A DNA stretch of 64,000 nucleotides from assembly GCA_030704615.1 (NCBI GenBank), contig CM060732.1:14882001-14946000 (forward strand). Reading direction: 5' to 3'. The notes under the pieces are model-generated. The model ran no database searches. It saw only the letters and a list, made by a program, of their open reading frames with translations, and was not told the DNA's origin. Below, piece after piece: positions 1-10,640 of this stretch. Numbering within the stretch: position 1 is the first letter of the stretch; every line of letters begins with the position of its first letter. Source of the DNA: Takakia lepidozioides. Lineage: Eukaryota; Streptophyta; Takakiopsida; Takakiales; Takakiaceae. The position numbers were made by a program, and so were the translations under genes.

Positions 1-380
1 CTGGGAGCAGTGCATGTCGGCCATCTCCTGACTGCCATTCCGGCCTGTAGGATGTCGTTTTCTCCCAAAAGTCCAAAGTAAATCCCATGGGGTACAGCAC
101 AACCCCACCAACAAGCACATCATAGGACATCACGTCCGCTTTAGCTCTCATGACTGAGCCGTCTGTAGGATGATCCGGCTGCAATCGAATGAAGAGCTCA
201 TGGCGTGTAATCACTCGTGCCTTCTCTGAACCACCCAAAGATGTTTGAATTTGGAAAGGGCAAGGCTCCAAATCCGCCTCTGTAAGGCCCAAGCCTGCAA
301 TTGCTGCTCTTCCCAACATCAATGGCTGTGCTCCTGAGTCTAACAAGACTCGCAGTGGCCTATACCTCCCCCCCGCTGGG
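1..380 (-). pseudogene. Retroviral-type aspartic protease domain of element C (partial)
   Basis: The minus strand encodes a stretch containing LLDSGAQPLMLGRAAI, with the D-S-G-A active-site loop of single-domain retropepsins, followed by a segment ending in DPEW-like residues at the window edge. The same motif occurs in element B near 58150-58190. The enzyme would act as a dimer to process the Gag-Pol polyprotein in the virus-like particle. The reading frame looks open here but is cut by the window start, so it cannot be judged intact. It follows the gag region directly, as expected for a gag-pro-pol element. Confidence 0.7.
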
Positions 381-699
381 CCACCCAACTGAAACACACC
401 ATCCTGATTGTCCACCAGGACTACCCCAGGAGTCACCATACTGCGCTCAATGGCTGGTCTAGCTGGCAACTCCTGCAACCTTGCAGCTACCGCTTGCCAC
501 GGCGTAGCTGTGGCTGTCTTCACCCTTGAATCCAGGGCATTCATGCATTGCATCTTATCTGCTATCCCCGCAGATAGTGCCGATGCATCACCACTCTCAC
601 AGAGTGCAGCTGCCAGTCTAAACACTGTAGCTGGCCGCATCCCTGACATTGCAATTGTCGTGGCAGAAAACAATGAAGCTTGACAAATTGCCGTAGCCA

Positions 700-2537
700 C
701 CCCCAACAATGTACTGGCTGCACCTTGCTTTGTAGTACCACCCACTGGCATTTCCCGAGCTATATCAACTCTCCCCAATGGCACTCGTGGCTCTACCTCT
801 GACACACTTGGGCGAGCGGGTGCCATCGATGGCATAGTTGGCACTGTCTCAGCCAATGTGAAAGACTGTGGAAGCCTTGTCTGCCGACTTGTTTCCCCTC
901 TTTGTGGATCAAAATCCACATCCGCTCCTCTTGGCTCAGGAGCACGCGTTGCTGCTCGAGTGACAACAGCTGTAGAGTCCACATGCAATGGTCCTGCAAG
1001 TGCGGCTCCACATATGAAGCCCATACCAATCTGGTCTTCCCTAGGCATAAGAGGTTGTGCAGGTGGGGCTTGAACCTCAGGCCTTGGAGTTGGCGTAACA
1101 TGAGTAGTGGCCATGGTAGCAAGACGTTGCTCTAGCTGGGCAAGCCTATCTACCATGCCTTGGTCATGACCTTGACCGTGACCCTGTGCTCCTTGGTTTT
1201 GGTTACAACCTCCACCACGACCTCTGCCTCCTCTACCTCTCTGGACTACATTGCCTCGTCCTCGGCCACCATTGTTCCCTTGGAACTGGCTTGGCCGTAG
1301 CTCAGGATGCAAGTCATAACAATGGGCCTCTTCATGCCCATACTTGCCACAATGCCTACATTGTAGTTGTGTAGGCTGTGCCTGTGCCAGCCCTTTGCCT
1401 CTCTCCGGTCAATCTCTCTTAACATGGGGTCCTCCACAATCCCAACATGTCACTCCTGACTATTGTTGGCCTGAGAATGAAGGAAATGACCTCTGCAATT
1501 GAGATCCTCTCTGTCCTTCCCTGGGCTTCGCCTCAGCCCCCTTGTTGCCTTGAGCACGTTGGGGTAGTGGTTGTTGTTGGCTAGGAGCCCCACTTCGTTG
1601 TGTCTCCTTACCAAAACCCACCATGACCACTCGCTCCTCCACCATATTGAGCTCTATCTGCTCTGCCAGCAAAAACACGTTTGCTAAGGTGGGTTGGGCC
1701 ACTTGTAGGAGAGTTGCATCCCGCACCCTTCTCCTCAGCTCCTTGTCCAATATCCCATACCAGAATTGGACTGCTTGAGCTTCCGTAACCCTTGGGTTAC
1801 ATTTATCAATCGCCTCATGCACGTGTAAGCCTCCCTTAAACTCTCGGCAGGCTTTCGTTGGAACTCTTGCAAGCTCCGCAATTTCTCCGTCGTTATCCCC
1901 TGGTAGTTTCTCCTTAACTCCTCGGAAAACTCCACAACTGGGTTAAAGGCAGGCACGGGTGTTGGTGCTACAGCAGGAGCTTGGGTGGACTTCCCAGCTC
2001 CTGTTCCACTTGACGTCCCACTGCTGCTTGCAGAAGCTGCCGGTGTAGCTGCCGGTGTCACCACTGCCCTTGTGCCTCTAGTGATGGAGACATAGTCAGG
2101 TGACCAATACACCCGCCATTCCTCAATCTCCACCTCATGTCCCCGCCTAAACTCATGGTAGTCATCCATGGGCGGCCCCTCAAGGTGCTGAAACAGCCCC
2201 TTCCACACCATAAAAGGCGTAAACAGTTGTGGATTGCGCATCTGCTGCAAATCACACCACTATCAAACTCCTGTATGAAATCATCAAGCTCGATGGTGCC
2301 CACAGCTCCAGAGTACCAACGTGGCCCCTTGGTAGCTCCATACGTTTCCTCCATCGTATCCCACAACAATGGCACGGAAATGGCTTGCACCCTCGGCGAG
2401 AATCCTCCTAACTCTGAGTCTGAACCTTCCTCAGAAGACACTGAAGGTGAAGGTGGCCTAAACCGCACACCTCGTCTTATATACCCACTAGTATCGCTGG
2501 TGCTCGTACCGGCACTCTCCTCAGCAACTGGTGGCAC
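700..2537 (-). pseudogene. Gag polyprotein of element C, frameshifted
   Basis: Gag-like coding sequence begins with a methionine at 2537 and passes through at least three frames (2537-2058, 2250-1735, 1822-1460, then further left), so indels have broken it. The N-terminal part is Ser/Pro/Glu-rich. The central part contains conserved capsid-like text such as MRNPQLFTPFMVWKGLF and YWSPDYVSITRG, which also occurs in element B at 59850-60050. Near 1312-1375 lies one CCHC zinc knuckle (CRHCGKYGHEEAHC, spacing C-x2-C-x4-H-x4-C), the usual nucleic-acid-binding signature of Gag nucleocapsid, followed by an Arg/Gly-rich tail. The protein would form the particle shell. No function can be expected from this copy. 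Confidence 0.75.
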
Positions 2538-2539
2538 CT

Positions 2540-3100
2540 CCGTGGTGAAAACTCACAACCACACCTGTTGTAAACCTGTCTCTAATCCCTCTTTCCACAA
2601 GGTAACCGGGTAGAGAACCTGTTGCGGCTTATGGCTTAGACTACTAGGTTTGTAACATAAACTTGCACCTGCATCCACCGCAAGCACTCCTATGGTCTGC
2701 TGGTCATCAACCCAGTCTTACCATAAGAGAAACAATGATGGTATGACTGGTCATCACCCCAGCCTCACCACCGACAGCACGCTCTAGGATTGACCGGTGA
2801 TCAAATCCGGACCAACCTCCTGTGAAAACAAGCGCCCACACAAAGCTAACATGGCGCACAGTCAAGCATGCAGGTGTGGAGAGGATCCAAACACAAGAAA
2901 TCAAGACAACAACTCCCCCACACCAAGAACACTCCATAGTGTCGCTCCTGCAATGACACCCCAGCCCAAACCCGGACTGACTCTTGCCTCCACCTACAGA
3001 AAGGTTTTGGCCTACAGAGAGGGTGGAAGACTACAAGGAAGAGAGACTAAAGCAATTCCTATCATAGAATGCTCTCATCCCACTACCCTATCTCCACACT
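2540..3100 (-). other. Leader upstream of gag in element C
   Basis: About 500 bases between gag and a minisatellite. The segment from about 2690 to 3080 matches element B at 60480-60790 (for example the shared GGATTGACCGGTGATCAAATC and CAAGCATGCAGGTGT). No convincing protein is visible. It marks A/B and C as members of one lineage. Confidence 0.6.
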
Positions 3101-3299
3101 CTCTTGCTTGAACAATATACAAGACTACCTTTCAAGGGTCTCTCAAATAACTCTCCAGGAGCCCTCAAGAATATGTCTCTCAAACAATCTCACTAAGGCT
3201 CCTAATCCTTGCACGATGAGACTCCAAAACAGTACACCAAGGCCCCAAGCTTGCCAAAACTTAGCCCTCGAGGACCCCAATAGTCCCTCACACAAGTCG

Positions 3300-3515
3300 C
3301 CAAAGACTCCTCAAGCTCGCCAAATATTGGCCTCCAAGGACCCCAAATAGTCCTCCAAAGAACTCCAAATGGTTCTCCAAGGACCCCAAACAGTCCTCCA
3401 AAGACGCCCAATGGTCCTCCAAACAGTCCTCCAAGGACTCCCAATGGTCCTCCAAATAGTCATCCAAGGACTCCCTATGGTCCTCCAAGGACCCCAAACA
3501 GTCATCCAAGGACTC
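3300..3515. repeat. Minisatellite of about 14/28-bp units
   Basis: Imperfect tandem copies of a CCAAGGACTCCCAATGGTCC-like unit, alternating 'ccccaaacagtcctccaa' and 'ctcccaatggtcctcca' forms. It produces spurious low-complexity open frames on the minus strand (GVFGGLFGVLGE, LEDCLEDHWE), which are repeat artefacts rather than genes. It lies inside the leader of element C. Confidence 0.8.
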
Positions 3516-3524
3516 TTCCTATAT

Positions 3525-3740
3525 CACCATGTTCCCAATGCGTTCCCAATAAGTTCCCAACAGGTTCCCAAAGTTCCCTAGGAATATTCCCAAGAATATG
3601 CCATAGTATTCCCCTAGTATTCCCCTTGTATTCCCCTTGTATTCCCCTTAGGAATAGCCATTTCCCCCTTGGAATAGCCATTTCCCCCTCATAGAGTAGT
3701 TCATTTCCCCCCAAGGTTTAGCCCTTCCCCCCTAGGCTTT
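3525..3740. repeat. Second short tandem repeat block (ttccca / tattcccctt units)
   Basis: A run of GTTCCCAA-type units grades into repeated 'gtattccccttgtattcccctt' and 'ggaatagccatttccccctt' units. No coding capacity is recognised. It directly follows the 3300-3515 minisatellite. Confidence 0.6.
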
Positions 3741-4370
3741 AGCCACTTCCCCCTCTATTTCCTTGAGGTTTAGCCTTACCAAGCTAGGGTTTGTGCTCTT
3801 GGGGCTCTATGCTTAATCCCCTCAAGCATCCATGAATTCTATGGGGTACCAAGGCAAATTCCCTTGATCTTCTTCACCTTAAGCTACTCAAGTTTGTCTC
3901 CAACTCAACTAGCAATGCATTGGCCACACAACAAGCTCAATTTCTCATTGGAACTCCAAATCAAGCTTGTACCTCCTTTGGCAAGCCACCAAGCTTTGTC
4001 TCCTCTCAAGCCTTGGTCATTCAAGCTCCCTTCACTTGCTAGCTCAAGAGCCACTCCTCTCAAGCTTGCTCAAGCCAAAAGCTCAAGCCAAAAACATGCT
4101 CCACACATGCATCACCTCATACACAAGAGAATCAACTTGCTCCCTTTATCTTCTAGCTCTCCTCAAGCTTGAAATTGGAAGCCACACTTGGGAAGCATGC
4201 TCCACATAAGCATCACTTGCTTGATCAACCATCCACCACAAAACTTAAGCCAAAAGGAAATGAATACATAAGTTTCACCTTCTCCTTCCTTGTCTTGTCA
4301 CATGCTAATGTATGGTTGAAGTTGCTATGCATGCCTTGAGCCACAATCTCTTTTCTTCATAAAGACCACT
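3741..4370. other. Leader sequence of element C, no gene seen
   Basis: AT-balanced, 'caagcttgctcaagcc'-rich sequence without a recognisable protein on either strand. By style it resembles 6545-7229, so both are probably native leader of element C. Confidence 0.4.
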
Positions 4371-5452
4371 GTAGTGTGAAAAGAAGGGGCGTGAATCCCC
4401 TTCTGTATAATTCTAATTGTGCTCCCCTCCATTGGTTGCGGAGCAAAAGGAAAGAAGCGTTCTTTCTAATCTGTCCAACTGTCGTCACTTGGCTGTGGGT
4501 TTCCCTCAGCTCCTTTGTGATCAGAGTTCAAGCAATCCTCATCCACGCCGCAGCGGAAGGGAAGACATGGATGGGGAGTCAATTTGTTGTTCACTCTTGG
4601 TTCTACCTTTTACACAACATCCCCTATCAGCAGGTACAACACCAGCTATGCTGGTGCGATGTATTCAGTGATGCAAATCAGCCCAATGGCAGCGGTAAAC
4701 ACGATCCTTTATGTGAAGCCCACTTGAGCAGTGACAGGTCGGAAATCCCCTTTTTGTAGTGGTGACACAGATTTAGGAGGAGGCAGCTCAGATCTTCACG
4801 GTCTGCAGGGGCACTGGTTTCTTTCAGGTTTCAGGTTTTCTTCATCTCATCTCCCCAAATTGGCCAACCCCCCAACAGCCCTTTTGAATTGCAGCTCTCT
4901 CCTTACCCAAATCCCATTTTTCACTCTCTCTCTTTCTTTTCCCTTTTTGTCTGTTTCACTATCTCTGTCTATGTCCCCAGGTTCCCCACTATTTCACAGC
5001 AGCAGATCTGTCATGTAATGTGAATGCACACTCTGCTAGGCATCCAGTGCGGCCAGCCTTGAAGTCATCCTCGGTCTCTCAAGACACAACCATCCCATCC
5101 ATCAGTCTCTCTCTCTTTCTCTCTCTCTTGTCCCTTTTTCCAATGACCCATCGCTCAAACAGCTCTCATCTCTTTTGTCAGACTTCAACCCAAATACCCC
5201 AACATCCCTCTTTTCCCTTCAACTGTGGAACGCAGTTGTTCAGATCCTGATCCCATACTGAAATCACCTTATCCTTTCCATGTTTTTTTGCAGCTCCAGC
5301 TAACCATCATTGATCTCTCCAAACAAACAAGCCAGATCTACATTGGTTCCAGGTTCTCACTACACACGGCAGCATGGTGTCCAGGTTTATGACACTGAAT
5401 CAGAATGCAAGAATGAAGACAACAGTGACCATTCTGAATTCAGTGACGAACA

Positions 5453-5494
<42 letters not shown>

Positions 5495-6545
5495 ACTTAT
5501 TTCTCTCACTGTCATCACAACATCAGGTGCATCCATCCTTTCCACGTTCTGGTCTGAAGTCCAGAGTCTCCATTCCCATTTCAAAAACTTTTTCTTGTCA
5601 CATGTCTCCACCTTTTCTCTTCTGCCAAGATGGCAGTCCTAAATCTACCAAAGCAATTTCTAAGTTCACCAAAAAGAAGCCTCTGTTCATAGACTTATCT
5701 GTTTTTATCCACTAGTGAAGCGGCGGGTCTGCCTGTCAAGGTGGCACCTTGCCATCGCCCGTCAGCAGCCACTTCAACCCTTTCTCTTTGTCTTGATTCC
5801 AGACCTTATGACGCCATGATGGCTCCCCTTCTTCACTTGGACCATCATGTGGCCTGACAACCAGATTACGCTATGCAATTCTTCCTCACGAATTGGCCTG
5901 GTCCTATAACAAGGAGACACAAAGCAGCTAGAAGCTTAATGACAGAGAACCTGAGATACCATACAGCCAGCACTCCACATGCTTTACCTCCCCCCCATTG
6001 ATTGTGCCCAGACTCTCTTCCCTGTGCTTTCAGCAGCTGGCCTTTTCCTTGCTTGCTCATCTGCCCATAACTATCATCTTCAAGGCACTGGCGGCAGTGG
6101 TGGTGCGCCGCTTTCCTGACATGCTTCTATCTCTTGGAATTGATCATCACTACGAGAGAGGCGGCACCGCTTCTTTCTACACAGAATACCAAGCAGAGGC
6201 GTCTTAATGCCGCTTCCTAAGCCAAGCAAGATCCCACCGCGCAGGTACAACCTCCTAACGCAGGCTGCCCTGCCGACACCACTGCTTGCAACAGCCGCTA
6301 CGAGCCATCCGTCATCTTCATCTTCGTTTTTCTCAACCCGCGATCTTTTAGATCAAGAACCAGTGATGAAAACGTTCATCGCATGGATGAAAATGTGTAC
6401 CGTCATGACTTAGCCATTTTCTCCTGGCAAAGCATAAGCTCAGTGCGCTCATGAAATTACCTACATGAAGGGATACATCCTTTCTACAGTTGGGATGACG
6501 GGCACTCCCGTCATAGTGATGTAGGCCGTAATGGTAAACATATGT
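4371..6545. other. Unidentified block inside element C leader
   Basis: This 2.2-kb block differs in composition from the flanking leader. It has several pyrimidine tracts followed by AG that look like splice acceptors (for example near 5285-5295) and short open stretches, but no protein family was recognised on either strand. By analogy with elements A and B, which carry host gene fragments in this position, it may be captured host sequence. That is inference only. Confidence 0.3.
5455..5492. repeat. (CT)n microsatellite
   Basis: About 19 uninterrupted CT dinucleotides. Open frames across it translate as poly(Ser-Leu) or poly(Arg-Glu) and are artefacts. Confidence 0.95.
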
Positions 6546-7229
6546 AATGTTCACTCCCCTGCATTCACACTACACCACCTCCAATGATCTCCCACATGTG
6601 CTCCAAGCTCTTCAATGCTCTAGGCTTGGTTTCACATCATCATGGATAGAATTTTCACCCATATGCTTCCCTTCAAACCTCTTGAGCTTCCTAATGCTCT
6701 CGAAGTGTTTGCCCTTGTTGTCTTCAAGCCCAAGCCTATGTAGCTCCTTGGCTTCTCTTCCACAACATCCACAATTGAGCTTGCTTAACCCTAGATTGAT
6801 AGTGATATGAGTACTAACAATCATTTAGTTGTTCTCCACAAGCCATGGCACACACCATTGACTCCATAATGCATTGAAAAGATTCTCAAACCCTAGAATC
6901 CATGCTTCCACACACACAAGACTTCCTTCTTGCAATCCTTGCAAATCTTGTGGCAACAAGCTCCTTTTTGAGCTCTCCAACACCTTGGTGTAACACCACA
7001 AGTACCTTTCTTTGCAAAGGCTTGTGATCTACAAGAGCTCCATCTTTGAGCTCTCCACCTCCTTAGGGCAAAGCAATATCTCTCAAAGCCCTAACACCAC
7101 AAGGATTTTCCTTTGCAATATATGCAACACCTTGCAACACAAGAGCTATCTTCCCAAACTCTTCAACACACAAGTGCTAAACTAACCCTTACACTCCGCA
7201 CTCACAAGCATAAGGTCATCTTCTTGTAG
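6546..7229. other. Leader sequence next to the element C LTR, no gene seen
   Basis: Rich in 'ctccaacacctt' and 'cttgcaatcc' style sequence with no open frame of interest. It ends at the TGATA that starts the proposed LTR. Confidence 0.4.
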
Positions 7230-7595
7230 TGATAATGAAAATGAACACAAGGGAAACACTCCACTCATGAATCCACTCAATCACATAAATTAAGTCAAGC
7301 CAAGGGCACCTTTGCTAAAGGAATCCACCCTACAAAGCCCTTACCACACTCCTTCTCAATACCTAGAGCTATGGAGGTGGGAGAGGCTCATGGAGGCTCA
7401 ACTACAAGAAGATGAGCCCTCCTCAACACTCACAAGGGGAAAACCCATCCCCATGTCCCAAGTGAGGTTTGACACCTCACTTGGCATGTGAGACCAAATG
7501 AAGTCCCAACACACAAAATACAAATATAAATATCCAAAATGTCCTAGTTAACTAGAAGTAGGTAATTCTAGTTAATCATGACTAAAACCATGACA
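7230..7595 (-). repeat. Candidate diverged 5' LTR of element C
   Basis: The segment starts TGATAATG and ends ACCATGACA, matching the TGATA...TTGACA ends of the 349-bp A/B LTRs. Inside, landmarks occur in the same order as in those LTRs: a GTCAAGCC.AGGGGCACC-like word, ATCCACCCTACAA, AGGCTCAACT then GATGAGCC, and a TTTGACACCT word. It lies on the 5' side of the gag-protease sequence in the right orientation. No second LTR is inside the window, so the call rests on collinear weak similarity. Confidence 0.5.
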
Positions 7596-7679
7596 CTAAC
7601 CTCCACCGCCGACGCACTGTCCTACATATTCTATATTTATAGATCTATGCAGGTGGCTTTGCTAACTTACGAAGATAAG

Positions 7680-7950
7680 CACTATCTAGATAAGGTACAA
7701 ATAACGATTGACGTCGAGCAAGAATGAGCTGTACAAATGCTGCGATCTAGCTATTTTTAACAACTGTCAATCGCAGAGCTTGAGGTGAGCAAAGGACCTG
7801 AGCTCCAAACATCTCATGGCCATGTTCATTTGAGGATCTTCAAGCGAGTTGGAGAATGGACAGATTTCAAAGACAGCAGGGGGGTGGTGTGGACATGGAC
7901 GAGGTGGTGGAGAGGACACGGATAGCGAGCCAGTCCTTTTCCGCTTAACA
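7680..7950 (-). pseudogene. Possible start of LINE ORF2 (endonuclease), truncated
   Basis: Downstream of the LINE ORF1 the minus strand reads MNMAMRCLELRSFAHLKLCD, then a stop, then QLLKIARSQHLYSS. This faintly resembles the first residues of an L1-type APE endonuclease (usually M.ilSWN.RGl....K...l). It stops at the edge of element C (7595), which would have cut the LINE. Weak evidence. Confidence 0.3.
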
Positions 7951-7959
7951 GCCCGTCCA

Positions 7960-8991
7960 TCAAAGAGCGTGGGAATTGTGGGGATCCAGCGAGGCAGCAG
8001 CTGCGGTGCTGACATCCAAGGATCGTGAGGGAGACCCCGGGTGGTGTCTGGGGGCACATATAGGGATTATTGGGGGAGCAGCTGATACGGGGGCCACCGC
8101 ATTGGCCTTCGCCTCTCCTTTTTCCTTGTGAGGACAGTCTACCTTGACATGCCCCTCCCCATTGCACCCAAAACAAATAATGCATAGGACTTCATCTTTG
8201 ATTTGTACTAAAATGAAGGATCCGTCCAGTGTTGGTAGTTTGATCGCAGATCCAATTTTGGCAGCATCTGGCATCATCACCACAATTTTGGGCACCCCAC
8301 TGTCCTTGTTAGATTCAAATAGGGAGGGGTCTTGCTCAACACTGAGCACAACATCATCTATGGGGTCAAAAACATTGAGACTACCTATGTAGGAGCCAAA
8401 GTGGGCTCCGATTTCCAGGAGCGACGCCAAATAGTTGTCTGGCAGGAATGGCAGGGCGATTATTCTGGGCTTGCAAGTTGCCCCATCCTTATGGCCCCAA
8501 GCCGGTGACCACGAAAAGATGTGCACCCAAAATTTGGATTTGCGCGTGTTGAATTGCAGGGCCCTGTCCGCATCCTCCTTTGATCCAAACTTAACCGTGT
8601 AAAAGCCTCGTCTCATTGAGTGGCAGAAGTGATGTGTGAGACCCCCTGTTGCTCCTAGATGCTCTATGACCCACTTACGAGCCCAATCTTTGTCTCTCGG
8701 GCGGCCTGGGAAGTGAACTAAGATGCCATGCTGCATCATCTTCGTGGAGTGCACCCTGAGACACTCCAAATCCAGCGGGATAATGTCCTGCGAGTCCGCT
8801 TTAGGGGCCATGGATTCCGCCCACAGAACCATGTCAGCAACCGCCGAAGGAGCATTAGTCTCCGGACCCTTATCCAAGATAGAGGCCGGGGCGGGGGTGG
8901 AGGCTGAGGCACGGGGAACCCAATTGCCCCTGCCGCGAGCACTAGAGTCGGATCTCGAACGTTTCTTACGAGGAGCACCCCTTGAAACCAT
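7960..8991 (-). CDS. LINE ORF1 protein: DUF4283-like domain plus CCHC zinc knuckle
   Basis: An open frame of 343 codons begins with ATG at 8991 and has a basic, Ser/Arg-rich N terminus. Residues about 90-210 resemble the DUF4283 domain found in plant L1-type ORF1 and related Gag proteins (FYTVKFGSKEDADRAL, then PRIIALPFLPDNYLASLLEI). A single zinc knuckle follows at about residue 275 (CFGCNGEGHVKVDC, C-x2-C-x4-H-x4-C). ORF1 proteins of this kind bind LINE RNA and act as chaperones in retrotransposition. The C terminus is Ala/Pro-rich and ends at 7960. The reading frame is uninterrupted, so this copy is young, but ORF2 downstream is missing. A shorter homologous fragment lies at 24366-24636 on the opposite strand. 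Confidence 0.7.
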   Translation of the reverse strand: MVSRGAPRKKRSRSDSSARGRGNWVPRASASTPAPASILDKGPETNAPSAVADMVLWAESMAPKADSQDIIPLDLECLRVHSTKMMQHGILVHFPGRPRDKDWARKWVIEHLGATGGLTHHFCHSMRRGFYTVKFGSKEDADRALQFNTRKSKFWVHIFSWSPAWGHKDGATCKPRIIALPFLPDNYLASLLEIGAHFGSYIGSLNVFDPIDDVVLSVEQDPSLFESNKDSGVPKIVVMMPDAAKIGSAIKLPTLDGSFILVQIKDEVLCIICFGCNGEGHVKVDCPHKEKGEAKANAVAPVSAAPPIIPICAPRHHPGSPSRSLDVSTAAAASLDPHNSHAL

Positions 8992-9690
8992 GGAGGGGAG
9001 AAGAAAAGGACAAGGAGGGGGGGGGGGGGGGGGTGGGGGGTAAACGACTACTCACCGAAGCAGTCTAGAGAACGAGCGGAGGACTAGGAGCAGAGTGGGA
9101 GAGTAGGGGAACGAGGTCACCTTAAAGGATTTCGCAAGAGCAGGTAGCAGCTGGGCGGGCCTTGGAGGTAACAGATCCTTGATGAGAGCTGGAGGGGAGC
9201 CTGACAGATCAATAATGTCCAACAGCTCTTAAACTTGATGGCGGGGCAAGAGGAGCCGGCAGAATCACAAGAGGTACAGTGGCGGTCCGCCGGTTGATGA
9301 AGAGGAGATTAACACAATGGCAAGCTCTGACAGAGCTATCAAGAGGGGAGGGGCAGGAGGGGGACTAACGAGGAAGAGGCACTGCCAGTAAGAACTGACG
9401 AGGAGATCAGCAGCAAAAGGGCGGCGAGAGACTGGAGCAGGAGGGAGTAACTGTCGCGGCCCTTTACCTTGAGGGCAGGGGGTCGAGATGCAGAGGGGCT
9501 GCCCCTGTGGTGGGGGTGGTGGCAGCAATAGGTACGGGGGGCTGAAGCACCCTTGAGTCCCCAAGGCACTCAAGGAGGCGGAGGCGCTCACTAGGTGGAG
9601 CCCCGCACACCGGGTTGCGGTGGGGGTGGCTCCACAAGGGGTGGAGTTCCTGCTTTTGGTGTTCCATGCCAACTCTTATCAAAGATTTCT
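8992..9690 (-). other. GC-rich leader of the LINE, with poly-G tract
   Basis: Upstream of ORF1 is GC-rich sequence with a long G run (about 9018-9047). The minus-strand open frames here are Pro/Ser/Leu-rich with no motif, and look like 5' UTR of the LINE rather than genes. Confidence 0.4.
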
Positions 9691-9726
9691 GTCAAATCTT
9701 TTATCCAGGGATGTACCTCAGATCTT

Positions 9727-10640
9727 TTACCTCGTGGTTGATCTTCTTCCTGTACCAATTCCCTTAATCTTTCTTACAAAGATTGTGGATGTTCGATGTT
9801 TTTGTCCTGCACCAAGGATGTCCGTCATGTTTCTTGTCCATGCCCTGCAGAAGCCTAGCAAGTCCACTTGAAGACGTGGGAGGGTTGAGCTCAAACAAAA
9901 TGTCCCCGTCAAACTCTGCTGGCACATATTGAACTCACTGCATCCGAAGGGACTCCCAGTCAACAAACCGGAGCTCGCTCTTGCACCCAGGCACCCCTGC
10001 GAGGGCTTTCAATTTCGGAATGACACTCGTTATCTCCTGCAATTTGTCATCATCTAAGAATGGAGTCTGGACTGGCGGAGGAATCTCAGAAACATCCTCC
10101 GAGGAGGAGTCTGATAGAGTAACGAATATAGTGGATGTGCTCACCTCTTGTTTCACATGAACTGTGCCCTTCTGCTGCACGACCGATGCTGCAGTGCCAG
10201 GGGTAACTACTGATCATGCTGATTGTCTTCTCTCTTTTCCCAGGACCCGGTAAGTGCCTGGAAGGACTCTACTTCCTCCCACACTCCATGCAATGGTTTC
10301 TGCAAGTGCCCAGAATCCAAATTCCCATCCTCGTCATACACTTCTTTTTGAACAAGCAGAAAACCCATATCCAGAGGGAATACTGTAACTAGCTCATCTT
10401 CATGAACAACTGCAAACCCATCGTCATCTGCAGTGGCAGTTAGTGGAAGACTACCTGCATTGGAATGAAATCTAGCGAGTCTGTCTCCCTCCCTGGACAT
10501 GTTTTCATACTCTGAGCCAAAGTTGCGATCCACAAAGGGTCCCCCAAACTGATAGCCCGTAATTCTTGAGAGGGGATCCACCACCAACAAACTGAGGTGA
10601 ATAAGGGTAGGTCATGCCCAATGACTGCGGGTGATGTATG
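9727..10640 (-). pseudogene. Unidentified decayed coding stretch
   Basis: Two consecutive minus-strand open stretches read like real protein but lie in different frames. 10590-10207 includes GYQFGGPFVDRNFGSEYE and an acidic region. 10180-9935 includes a Ser/Asp run (TLSDSSSEDVSEIPPP), and protein-like text continues left to about 9780 after a stop. The mix of acidic, proline-rich segments suggests a lineage-specific or transposon-derived protein, but no family was recognised. It could also be two exons of a host gene. Stops and frame changes argue for decay. Confidence 0.35.

Larger units (their letters stand above)
1..7595 (-). mobile_element. Element C: Ty3/gypsy-type LTR retrotransposon, 5' part (LTR, leader, gag, protease), truncated by window edge
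   Basis: Read on the minus strand, this stretch runs from a candidate 5' LTR (7595-7230) through a long leader (7229-2540) into gag (about 2537-700) and protease (about 380-1), then leaves the window. Gag, protease and the leader at 2690-3080 are collinear with element B at 60790-58030 but clearly more diverged than A is from B. The ORF that precedes the leader in B (60873-61622) has no visible counterpart here. The order gag then protease and the DSGA-type protease place it with Ty3/gypsy-like elements. Pol, and any methyltransferase, would lie left of position 1. The right limit depends on the diverged LTR call, so total extent is less certain than the coding part. Confidence 0.7.

Noticed and set aside
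3202-3509. Minus-strand frames rich in Gly-Leu or Trp-Arg
   Set aside because: Translation of a minisatellite; three frames open at once because of the repeat.
5454-5642. Poly(Ser-Leu) protein across the CT microsatellite
   Set aside because: Simple-sequence artefact; open in several frames.
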